Below, piece after piece: positions 17,781 through 24,849 of a stretch of 32,997 nt of DNA (within the stretch, counting starts at the first letter, position 1; each line of letters opens with the position of its first letter). Position numbers and translations under genes: made by a program. The notes below the pieces were generated by a model. It worked only from the letters and a program-made list of their open reading frames with translations. It searched no databases and was not told where the DNA came from. The DNA is taken from contig CALHAI010000008.1 of assembly GCA_937934295.1 (NCBI GenBank), positions 1 through 32,997 on the forward strand, written 5' to 3'. This stretch comes from an uncultured Blastocatellia bacterium (GTDB lineage: Bacteria; Acidobacteriota; Blastocatellia; HR10).

Positions 17781-17969
17781 TCAAGCGGCCACCCCCTCGG
17801 GCTTCGCACGGAGCGATTCTGGAAACAATGAGAGGACAATGTCGTACTCCCGCGCATCCGTGATGAACCGCCGAATCTCCCGAAGCAAGAACTCGCGAAA
17901 CTCCTGCTCCAGGCCACAGCGCTCCCACTGTTCCAACAGAAACTGCATGATCTGCCCGTATTCCCTCAT
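17781..17969 (-). CDS. Small protein of unknown function upstream of gltB
   Basis: 62 residues, short, no signal peptide or membrane segment. I choose the ATG at 17969 because it is preceded by GGAGGAGG a few bases upstream (the stretch ending TTAAAG); the frame is open farther upstream but without another ribosome site. The product is charged and leucine-rich and looks helical (LLEQWERC, EFREFLLREIRRFI), so it could be a small helical regulator or protein-protein adaptor. The stop is 31 bases from the gltB GTG, with gltB's own ribosome site between, so the two should be on one transcript. I do not recognise the family. A link to GOGAT activity or ammonia assimilation is inference from position only. 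Confidence 0.65.
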   Translation of the reverse strand: MREYGQIMQFLLEQWERCGLEQEFREFLLREIRRFITDAREYDIVLSLFPESLRAKPEGVAA

Positions 17970-18017
17970 CTTTAAGCCTCCTCCCCCGTAGCTCCTCGAT
18001 CTCTCGGAGCAAACCCT

Positions 18018-18188
18018 ATGCCAGAAGGGGAGCTCACCCATGCCAACGCCATCGAATTGAAAAAAAGTGACTTACACTTCAAAGCGGAGATGGAGGACCC
18101 TTCATATCTGGACGGTTTTGTCCATATCCACAGAAATGGAACAAAGATGTTTCTATACCCTTCGCTTTACCAGTTGTCCTCACCCTAG
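18018..18188 (+). CDS. Doubtful short ORF (56 codons)
   Basis: ATG at 18018 has GGAG at 18006-18009, eight bases upstream, and the frame runs to TAG at 18186-18188. The product begins MPEGELTHANAIELKKSD and has a mixed, protein-like composition, but no motif I know. It would be divergent from the small gene before gltB with only 48 bases between start codons, and it overlaps the best minus-strand promoter candidate. I judge it more likely to be chance than a gene. Confidence 0.18.
   Translation: MPEGELTHANAIELKKSDLHFKAEMEDPSYLDGFVHIHRNGTKMFLYPSLYQLSSP
18059..18080 (-). terminator. Weak hairpin plus T-run upstream of the gltB unit
   Basis: AAGTG ACTTA CACTT (18065-18079) is a perfect 5+5 inverted repeat. 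Read on the minus strand it is followed by a run of seven T. The stem is short and A/T-rich, so it would be a weak terminator of the oxygenase transcript or a weak attenuator for gltB; it could equally be an operator. Confidence 0.25.
18152..18180 (-). promoter_or_regulatory. Possible promoter of the small ORF-gltB unit
   Basis: On the minus strand AGGACA (18180-18175), a 17-base spacer and TATAGA (18157-18152) match the sigma70 pattern at four of six in each box. It would give a leader of about 175 bases before the small gene at 17969. Confidence 0.3.
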
Positions 18189-18440
18189 GCGACACTGAGT
18201 CTCAAAGAAAAGGTCTACATTTTTGTTGCGATTTTTCTCGCTTCAGAACAGGTTTGGTCGGGAGAGAGCAGCGGAAAAGGGCGCTTCCTCCGCTTTTGTG
18301 CAAACGTTTCAGGGGTGGCGTCTACGACTTGAACGAAGCCACAATCGAACGGCGTACGCACATCGGCGTATGGGAGGCAGGGATCATTCAAGGGCCAGTG
18401 CGCCTGAGCACCGAGATGGTGATTTGAGAAGGCGAGAAGA

Positions 18441-19025
18441 TCATTCGGGGATGTTCGACAAGATTCGAAACTCTCGCGCGCGGCGGAGCCAGCCCGTCAT
18501 ACTGAAGCGTTCCTGTCGAGTCGGCAGCACCTCATGTTCCACCGTATCGCTGCGCAAGAGGACGAACGTGCCGGCGTGGGGCGCGACATCGACTCCTTCG
18601 GGGTCATAAATGCGCAAGGCACCGCCATCGGCTTCGTCCCATGCTGTGTTCAGATACCAGGAGATCATCCGCTCATCAGCGGTGAGGAACTGATCTCGAT
18701 GGCGCCGATAGAAGGCTCCCGGCGGGAAGACAGCGCAATGGACTTCGAATTCGACGAGACTGAGGAACGACGCTTCGTTGAGCGCCTGTCGCAAGCGGCC
18801 GATCTCAGCCCGGTAGATGTGTTGAATGGGCGTCGGCGTGCATTCATCCCACCAGAAGATCAAGTCGTTGCGCACATCTTGGTGGATTTGATATTTCGAA
18901 CCGCGCTCGATGCCGGTCGGTCGGAATCTTCCTTGACGCCACAAGCGATCGGCTTCTTCGGCCAGTTCGCGGAGGATCCACAATGGCAAGAAGTCCGTCG
19001 CGATGGCCCAGCCCTGCTCGGCCAA
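18441..19025 (-). CDS. 2-oxoglutarate/Fe(II)-dependent oxygenase, SM-20/prolyl-hydroxylase-like
   Basis: 194 residues, typical of single-domain 2OG-Fe(II) hydroxylases. The jelly-roll core carries the iron triad His109-x-Asp111 (RRHRDQF) and His164 (DTVEHEVLP), plus Arg173 (QERFSMTGW) for the 2-oxoglutarate carboxylate. RFRPTGIERG near residue 35 also fits this branch. Family knowledge: it uses O2 and 2-oxoglutarate to hydroxylate a peptide side chain or small molecule. The start is uncertain: I use TTG at 19025, the first usual start codon after the upstream in-frame stop. There is no good ribosome site; CTG at 19040 is an alternative. It is divergent from the amidohydrolase at 19152 and 470 bases upstream of the gltB unit. 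Substrate unknown. Confidence 0.85.
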   Translation of the reverse strand: MAEQGWAIATDFLPLWILRELAEEADRLWRQGRFRPTGIERGSKYQIHQDVRNDLIFWWDECTPTPIQHIYRAEIGRLRQALNEASFLSLVEFEVHCAVFPPGAFYRRHRDQFLTADERMISWYLNTAWDEADGGALRIYDPEGVDVAPHAGTFVLLRSDTVEHEVLPTRQERFSMTGWLRRAREFRILSNIPE

Positions 19026-19094
19026 TTGATTACAGCGCAGAGCAGCAAGGCGAATCGGTCAAGCGCGGGTCGTGTCGAGGTCCCCTCCTTGTCC

Positions 19095-19122
19095 TTGACA
19101 GCAATGCACCGAGATGTATAGG
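19095..19122 (+). promoter_or_regulatory. Promoter of the deacylase-like gene
   Basis: A perfect TTGACA (19095-19100), a 16-base spacer and TATAGG (19117-19122). Transcription would start near 19129, which argues against in-frame starts at 19128 or 19137 and for the ATG at 19152. Confidence 0.6.
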
Positions 19123-19151
19123 CTCCCTTGTCACGGATGAGGCGGTGGCCG

Positions 19152-20693
19152 ATGAAGACGCGATGGAGCGACGATCGCCGACGATGGATGATCGTCGCGC
19201 TCCTTCTTGGAAGCGCGCTCTGGCCTTTCCCTCGTCCTTCAATACGTTCCCAATCGCTGCCGTCTCCCGAATCCGCCTCCTGGGTGATCGTCGGCGCGAC
19301 GATCGTGGATGGGAGCGGTCGGCCGCGCTTCCGCGCTCATGTTCGTCTCGTTGGAGATCGGATCGTGCGCATCGGGCGCTTTGTGCCCGCCCCTGATGAC
19401 CGCGTGCTGCGCGCGACGGGTCTCGTTCTCGCGCCGGGTTTCATTGACCTTCACAACCATTCGGATCGAGGGCTGGAAGCAGAGCCGACGGCCACGAGCC
19501 AGATCGCTCAGGGAATCACGACGATCGTCCTCGGCCTGGATGGGAATTCCCCATGGCCCATCGCGCAATATCTTCACAGGCGTCGGGAGCAACCGGCGGC
19601 CGTCAACGTCGCGCTTCTTGTCGGGCATGCGACCGTGCGTCAGCTCGTCCTAGGCCGCGATGCGAACCGCGCGGCTTCCGAAGCCGAGATCGCTGAGATG
19701 GCGCGGCTCATCGAGCGAGGTTTGCAGGAGGGGGCTTATGGCCTCTCCACCGGGCTCGAATACGATGTCGGATATGCGAGCACGACGGAAGAGCTTATCG
19801 CCCTGGCTCGCGTCGTCGCCCGTCATGGGGGCCTTTACGTGAGCCACATTCGTGATGAGGGCGATCGCATGCTCGAAGCGCTCGAAGAAGCCCTTCGTAT
19901 TGGCCGCGAGGCGAACATCCCGGTTCATATCTCCCACATTAAGCTGGCCACCGCGAGCGTGTGGGGAAAGGCGCGCGAAGTCGTCGCGCGGGTCGAGCGC
20001 GCGCGTCGTGAAGGGTTGGATGTCACGGCCGATGCCTACCCCTACGAGGCCTGGGCTTCGACGATCACGGTTCTCGTGCCAAGCCGCCGACACGAGGATC
20101 CGGCAGCCGTTGCCAAGGGTTTAGAGGATGTCGGCGGGGCGGATCGCGTTTTGATTACGACTCATCCCGCTCATCCCGAATACGAGGGGAAGACGCTGCA
20201 GGAGATCGCGCGAGAGCGCGGGACGACCCCGGTTCAGATCTACATGGAGATCGTCCGCGATGGAGGCGCGAGCGTCGTGTGTCGCTCCATGCGGGAGTCC
20301 GATCTCCGCGTCTTTTATCGTCAGCCATGGGTCATGGTCGCCAGCGATGGGGGTATTGGCATGCGCCATCCGCGCGGAGCCGGGACATTCCCCCGCATCC
20401 TCGCTCGCTACGTGCGCGAGCAACGCTTGCTCACGCTCGAAGACGCCATCTGGAAGATGACGGGCTTGCCCGCCGCTCGCTTGGGATTGAGAGATCGAGG
20501 GCTCATTCGCGAAGGCTTCGCTGCTGATCTCGTCCTCTTCGATCCGCGACGGATTCAGGATCGCTCGACCTTTCGCGATCCCCATCTTCTGCCGACGGGT
20601 GTGGAGTACGTTTTCGTCAACGGCCAACTTGTCTGGGAGCGCGATCGCCCGACGGGCGAACGCCCCGGCCGCGTGCTGAGGCCGTCGCGATGA
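19152..20693 (+). CDS. Exported amidohydrolase, N-acyl-D-amino-acid deacylase-like
   Basis: 513 residues from the ATG at 19152, chosen because the promoter just upstream would leave no leader for the earlier starts and AGGCGG lies seven bases before it. The N-terminus has basic residues then WMIVALLLGSALWPF, a signal peptide or anchor. Amidohydrolase features: His101-x-His103 (GFIDLHNHSD), Glu203 in LSTGLEYD, His232 (YVSHIRDEGD), His262 (HISHIK), DAYPYEAWAS (294-303) and Asp399 (ASDGG). The closing segment (GLIREGFAADLVLFDP) is typical of the family. Classical D-aminoacylases have a metal-binding Cys in a GNCG motif; here the corresponding place reads GLDG (Asp130). So it belongs to the D-aminoacylase/dihydroorotase-like clan, but the precise N-acyl substrate is unsure. 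It would remove acyl groups from D-amino acids or related amides outside the cytoplasm. Confidence 0.88.
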   Translation: MKTRWSDDRRRWMIVALLLGSALWPFPRPSIRSQSLPSPESASWVIVGATIVDGSGRPRFRAHVRLVGDRIVRIGRFVPAPDDRVLRATGLVLAPGFIDLHNHSDRGLEAEPTATSQIAQGITTIVLGLDGNSPWPIAQYLHRRREQPAAVNVALLVGHATVRQLVLGRDANRAASEAEIAEMARLIERGLQEGAYGLSTGLEYDVGYASTTEELIALARVVARHGGLYVSHIRDEGDRMLEALEEALRIGREANIPVHISHIKLATASVWGKAREVVARVERARREGLDVTADAYPYEAWASTITVLVPSRRHEDPAAVAKGLEDVGGADRVLITTHPAHPEYEGKTLQEIARERGTTPVQIYMEIVRDGGASVVCRSMRESDLRVFYRQPWVMVASDGGIGMRHPRGAGTFPRILARYVREQRLLTLEDAIWKMTGLPAARLGLRDRGLIREGFAADLVLFDPRRIQDRSTFRDPHLLPTGVEYVFVNGQLVWERDRPTGERPGRVLRPSR

Positions 20694-20745
20694 TCGGCTG
20701 ATGAAGCCCGATGGGCAGAGCTTGTGGCCGGATCGCCTGGCGCGC

Positions 20746-21234
20746 TCAGCCCCCGTAGAAGATCTTCGGACCGAGATCCCTCAGCCACAAGATGGCCTCA
20801 TCCGGCCGCCCCTCGGGCTCGCGTCGCACACCGGCCTCGACCACTTCTCCGACGACCACCGCATGATCCCCGCGCTCAACGACATCCGTGACGTGACACT
20901 CAACGAAAGCCGGCACGATGCGCAAGAGCGGGCTCCCTGTTCTCCCCAATTCGTATTCGTACCCTCCGATCTGTCGCGCATCGCTCTCGACCGACTTGAA
21001 AAACGCGTAGGCGACATCCCCCTGATCTTTTCCGAGGAAATTCAGCGCAAAGGCCCTGGAGGAGCGAATCGCGCCATAGATCCGCGAATCTGCCTTCACG
21101 GCGACGACCACCAGCGGCGGCTCGAAGGAGGCCTGCGTCACCCAGTTGACCGTCGCCGCCACCCCTCGCGAGGTCAAGACATATAGCCCATAGGGGATCA
21201 TTCGCAACGCCGTCTTCTTCGCCTGCTCATCCAT
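20746..21234 (-). CDS. Flavin-reductase-like FMN-binding split-barrel protein
   Basis: 162 residues, a normal length for the flavin reductase-like domain. AAGGAGG lies five bases before the ATG. Typical segments are LRMIPYGLYVLTSR (10-23), VNWVTQASFEPPLVVVAV (29-46), FALNFLGKD (62-70) and the closing KIFYGG. Such proteins bind FMN and either reduce free flavin with NAD(P)H for a partner oxygenase or act as flavoredoxin-type carriers. No monooxygenase gene lies next to it, so the partner is unknown. It has its own promoter (21271-21299) and is divergent from the TolB/amidohydrolase gene and convergent to the deacylase-like gene (52 bases, no clear terminator). Confidence 0.88.
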   Translation of the reverse strand: MDEQAKKTALRMIPYGLYVLTSRGVAATVNWVTQASFEPPLVVVAVKADSRIYGAIRSSRAFALNFLGKDQGDVAYAFFKSVESDARQIGGYEYELGRTGSPLLRIVPAFVECHVTDVVERGDHAVVVGEVVEAGVRREPEGRPDEAILWLRDLGPKIFYGG

Positions 21235-21270
21235 CCTCGCCTCCTTGAAGGGAAATCACGAAGGGGTTTC

Positions 21271-21299
21271 ATTGTATCAAAGGCGTTCGTGCCCCGCAA
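21271..21299 (-). promoter_or_regulatory. Promoter of the flavin-reductase-like gene
   Basis: On the minus strand TTGCGG (21299-21294), a 17-base spacer and TACAAT (21276-21271, five of six). Transcription would start near 21264, giving a 30-base leader. Confidence 0.6.
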
Positions 21300-21335
21300 A
21301 GGCAGCGGCTGCGCTTCTCCACCAATTCGGCACGT

Positions 21336-21390
21336 TTGACTCCCTCCCCGAAGCTTGCTAAGGTGATCCCGAACTCGGCATGAAGCCGAG
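21336..21390 (+). promoter_or_regulatory. Possible promoter and leader hairpin of the TolB/amidohydrolase gene
   Basis: TTGACT (21336-21341), a 17-base spacer and TAAGGT (21359-21364) form a plausible but weak promoter. Just downstream CTCGGC ATGAA GCCGAG (21374-21390) is a perfect six-pair hairpin that would sit at the 5' end of the transcript. The promoter is back to back with that of the flavin-reductase-like gene, so the two genes could share a regulator. Confidence 0.4.
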
Positions 21391-21420
21391 CGCACCGAAT
21401 ATGGAGGAGGAATCGCGAAG

Positions 21421-24400
21421 ATGCCAGGGATTCGCCCATTCCGAACGATGATTTTTCTCCTTCTCGTTGTGACCATGACCTCCCTACCGGGCTTTCGCGC
21501 TTCGGGGCAAGAACCAAAACCGGAATCGAGAGCGGAGGAGAAGAAAGAAGAATTGCCCTTGAAACCGGTGGAGAAGGTCGAATTCACGACGGACGAAGGC
21601 ACGTGGATGTCGCTCGATGTCTCTCCGGACGGCCAGACCATCATCTTCGACTTGTTGGGTGACATTTACGCTCTGCCGATCACCGGCGGTGAAGCGAAGC
21701 GCCTTCTGGGTGGGATGTCCTTCGAGAGTCAACCGAAATTCTCCCCCGATGGGAAGAAGATCGTCTTCCTCAGCGATCGAAGCGGCGCCGAGAACGTCTG
21801 GGTGGCTGACGCCGATGGCTCCGATCCGAAGTCGGTGACGAAAGGGCGCAATCAGATGTTCGTCTCACCGACGTGGACGCCGGATGGCCGATACATCATC
21901 GTCTCCCGCTCGACCGATCCGATCGGGACGTTCTCCCTGTGGATGTACCACATCGAGGGGGGAACGGGCGTTCAAATCGGGCCGCCGGATCCGCCTTTGC
22001 CCGAACCGGACTCGCAAGAACCGGCGCGTCCACGTCAGAACAAAATGGGAGCCATCGTCTCGCCCGATGGGCGATACCTCTACTACTCCGTGCGCACTGG
22101 GGCTTTCACCTACAACGCCCTGTTCCCCCTCTGGCAGATCGTGCGCTTCGACCGCGAGACAGGGGAGACGACGACCATCACCAATGCACCGGGGAGCGCC
22201 ATGCGCCCTATCCTCTCGCCCGATGGGAAGAAGCTCGTCTACGCCACGCGTTATGAGACCGGGACGGGTCTGCGCGTCCGCGATCTCGAAACAGGCGAAG
22301 AACGATGGCTGATTTATCCGGTCACGCGCGACGATCAGGAGTCGCGGGCGACGCGAGATACGATGCCCGGTTATGCGTTCCTGCCCGATGGGAGCGCCCT
22401 CATCGTGCCGATCGAGGGCAAAATCTGGCGGGTCGATTTCGAGACGGGGCGACGGACGCTGATCCCCTTCACAGCCAAGGTCGAAGTGGAGATCGGCCCA
22501 CGTGTCCATTTCCAATACCGAGTGGATGACAGTCCACGGGTACGCGCACGATTGATTCGCTGGCCGGTGCTCTCTCCCGATGGCCGACGGCTCGCCTTCA
22601 GCGCATTCAATAAGATCTGGGTCATGGACTGGCCGTCGGGAACGCCTCGACGTCTGACGAACATGTCAGTCGGCGAATTCATGCCCACGTGGTCGCCCGA
22701 TGGCCGATACATCGCGTATGTGACGTGGTCGTCTCAGGGTGGTCACATCTTTCGCGCGGCCGCCGATGGGAGTTCGCCGCCGGAGCAATTGACCCGCCGT
22801 CCGGCCTATTACTCCTCTCCCGTATATTCCCCCGATGGCTCGAAGATCATCTTCATCTCCGGCCCGACGCACCAGCACTTATACGCCGAGCTGGGAGAAC
22901 TTCACGCCAGGCCCCATTCCGATCTCCTCCCCGATGCGACTCACTTTGCGGAGATCACGGGCATCCCACCCGGAATCGGGCTCGATCTCCGATGGATCCC
23001 CGCCGAAGGCGGAGAAGCCACGCTCATCGGGCCGACACAAGGTGGGACATCACCGCATTTCGCGCGCGAACCCGATCGCATCTACCTGACGACCTCGCGA
23101 GGACTGGTCTCGTTGCGGCTCGATGGACTGGATCGACGCACCCATTTCCGCGTGCGGGGTTCTGCCCCTGGCCCTTTCCCGCCCGAAGCCGATGAGATTC
23201 AACTCTCGCCCGATGGAGAGCGCGCGTTCGTCAGCCTGCAGAACAAGCTCTATCTGATCCCCGTCCCCAAGGCCGGGCGCGAGACGATCACCATCACGAT
23301 CACCCAGAACGGACAATCGGCCGTGCCCATCAAGCAGGTGTCTCTCGAAGGGGGCGAATATCTCCATTGGTCCACCGATGGGAAGGCCCTTACGTGGTCC
23401 TGGGGAGCGAGATTCTACCGGCAGGACCTCTCGGCCGAGAAGCCGGAGGTGACAGACATCGTTGTCGAAGTCTCCCGCACGCGACCAAGCGGCACACTCG
23501 TCCTGAGCGGCGCACAGCTCATCACGATGAGAGGCGAGGAAGTCATCGAACGCGGGGACATCGTCATCACTGGGAATCGCATCGTGGCCATTGGTCCGAA
23601 AGGTCGCGTGCCCATCCCGGCCGGCGCTCGCATCCTCGACGTGACCGGCAAGACGATCATCCCCGGATTCGTAGATGTGCACGCCCACATGTGGCCGCCG
23701 CGTGGCGTGCATCAGACGCAAGTCTGGCAATATCTGGCCAATCTCGCCTATGGCGTCACGACCACGCGCGATCCGCAAAGCGGGACGCCCGACGTCTTCG
23801 CGTATGCCGATTTGGTCGAGGCTGGGGAGATCCTTGGACCGCGCATCTTCTCGACCGGTCCGGGCGTCTTCTCGCGCTCGGGACTCGACGATCTGGAGGC
23901 AACGCGCGCGCTCCTCAAACGCTACAAGGAAGCTTATCAGACGAACACCCTGAAGCAGTACGTGGTCGGCGACCGGATCGTGCGACAGTGGGTGGCGATC
24001 GCCTGTCGGGAGCTCGGGATCACGCCGACAACTGAAGGCGCGCTCGACATGAAGCTCGACCTCACGCAGATGATGGACGGCTTCTCCGGACAGGAACATG
24101 CCCTTCCGATTCATCCCCTGTACAAAGACGTCATCGAGTTCGTGGCGCGGACGAAGACGTTTTATACGCCGACGATCCTGGTGGCCTACGGCGCCCCGTT
24201 CACGGAGAACTACTTCTTCACCTCGGATGATGTGCACGGGAATCAGAAACTGCGCCGCTTCATCCCCCACGAGCTTCTGGATACGATGGTCCGACGTCGG
24301 CGGCAGTGGTTCCTAGCCGAAGAATATGGCCATACGGGGATCGCGCGCGCGAGCGCTGCCATCGTGCGAGCGGGCGGTCGCGTGTGTCTCGGCAGTCACG

Positions 24401-24741
24401 GGCAGCTTCAAGGTCTCGGCGCGCACTGGGAGTTGTGGAGCCTCGCCTCAGGGGGAATGTCCCCGCACGAAGCGCTGAAGGTCGCCACGATCTTCGGCGC
24501 AGAAGCCCTCGGCCTGCAACAAGACCTCGGCTCGCTCGATGTCGGGAAGCTCGCCGATCTGATCGTGCTCGATAAGAATCCGCTCGCGAATATTCGCCAC
24601 ACGACGAGCATCCGGTACGTGATGAAGAACGGGTTCCTCTTCGACGGTGATACGCTCGATCAAATTTGGCCGACGTCGAAGAGGCTGGAGCGGCAGTATT
24701 GGTGGGAGAACGATCCGCCGGTGACCCCGACGAACCGATGA
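21421..24741 (+). CDS. Exported TolB-like beta-propeller fused to an amidohydrolase domain
   Basis: 1106 residues. GGAGGAGG (21403-21410) precedes the ATG by ten bases. A signal peptide (FRTMIFLLLVVTMTSLPG, cut near residue 29) is followed by a charged linker. Residues about 55-700 hold WD40-like/PD40 repeats, each marked by an S-P-D-G turn (SPDGKKIVF, TPDGRYIIV, SPDGRRLAF, SPDGSKIIF). Residues about 705-1090 are an amidohydrolase with metal ligands His754-x-His756 (GFVDVHAHMW), His893 and His898 (GQEHALPIH), and GSHGQLQGLGAHWELW (His993), followed by GSLDVGKLADLIVLDKNP. The family is common in Acidobacteriota and Bacteroidota and is usually annotated as an exported amidohydrolase or peptidase-like protein; its substrate (peptides, acyl-amino acids or similar) is not established. 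Single-gene transcript ending at a strong inverted repeat (24777-24804). Confidence 0.93.
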   Translation: MPGIRPFRTMIFLLLVVTMTSLPGFRASGQEPKPESRAEEKKEELPLKPVEKVEFTTDEGTWMSLDVSPDGQTIIFDLLGDIYALPITGGEAKRLLGGMSFESQPKFSPDGKKIVFLSDRSGAENVWVADADGSDPKSVTKGRNQMFVSPTWTPDGRYIIVSRSTDPIGTFSLWMYHIEGGTGVQIGPPDPPLPEPDSQEPARPRQNKMGAIVSPDGRYLYYSVRTGAFTYNALFPLWQIVRFDRETGETTTITNAPGSAMRPILSPDGKKLVYATRYETGTGLRVRDLETGEERWLIYPVTRDDQESRATRDTMPGYAFLPDGSALIVPIEGKIWRVDFETGRRTLIPFTAKVEVEIGPRVHFQYRVDDSPRVRARLIRWPVLSPDGRRLAFSAFNKIWVMDWPSGTPRRLTNMSVGEFMPTWSPDGRYIAYVTWSSQGGHIFRAAADGSSPPEQLTRRPAYYSSPVYSPDGSKIIFISGPTHQHLYAELGELHARPHSDLLPDATHFAEITGIPPGIGLDLRWIPAEGGEATLIGPTQGGTSPHFAREPDRIYLTTSRGLVSLRLDGLDRRTHFRVRGSAPGPFPPEADEIQLSPDGERAFVSLQNKLYLIPVPKAGRETITITITQNGQSAVPIKQVSLEGGEYLHWSTDGKALTWSWGARFYRQDLSAEKPEVTDIVVEVSRTRPSGTLVLSGAQLITMRGEEVIERGDIVITGNRIVAIGPKGRVPIPAGARILDVTGKTIIPGFVDVHAHMWPPRGVHQTQVWQYLANLAYGVTTTRDPQSGTPDVFAYADLVEAGEILGPRIFSTGPGVFSRSGLDDLEATRALLKRYKEAYQTNTLKQYVVGDRIVRQWVAIACRELGITPTTEGALDMKLDLTQMMDGFSGQEHALPIHPLYKDVIEFVARTKTFYTPTILVAYGAPFTENYFFTSDDVHGNQKLRRFIPHELLDTMVRRRRQWFLAEEYGHTGIARASAAIVRAGGRVCLGSHGQLQGLGAHWELWSLASGGMSPHEALKVATIFGAEALGLQQDLGSLDVGKLADLIVLDKNPLANIRHTTSIRYVMKNGFLFDGDTLDQIWPTSKRLERQYWWENDPPVTPTNR

Positions 24742-24776
24742 CGTGGGGACCGACGATCACGGATGATGCCGACGAG

Positions 24777-24804
24777 GCGTCGAATCCGACATCGGATTCG
24801 ACGC
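24777..24804. terminator. Strong inverted repeat between convergent genes, probable bidirectional terminator
   Basis: GCGTCGAATCCGA (24777-24789) and TCGGATTCGACGC (24792-24804) are perfect 13-base inverted repeats separated by two bases, extendable by a G-T and an A-T pair. The element lies 36 bases after the + strand stop and 46 bases past the murA stop. The T-run is poor in both directions, so termination may be partly Rho-aided or the hairpin may mainly protect the 3' ends. Confidence 0.6.
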
Positions 24805-24849
24805 TTCGTTCGGTGATACCACATTCCCACGACGCGGCGTCTGGAGCAT

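Larger units (their letters stand above)
17970..18440. other. Long intergenic stretch between the 2OG oxygenase and the gltB unit
   Basis: 470 bases without a convincing gene, visibly more AT-rich than the coding DNA around it. It holds a possible minus-strand promoter (18152-18180), a weak hairpin followed by seven T on the minus strand (near 18059-18080) and a doubtful short plus-strand ORF (18018-18188). From about 18190 to 18440 I see nothing definable on either strand. The most likely job is leader and promoter region for the gltB unit plus the 3' end of the oxygenase transcript. Confidence 0.5.

Noticed and set aside
24777..24804. TCGAATCC in this repeat resembles a tRNA T-loop.
   Set aside because: No acceptor, D or anticodon arms are present; the sequence is explained by the inverted repeat.
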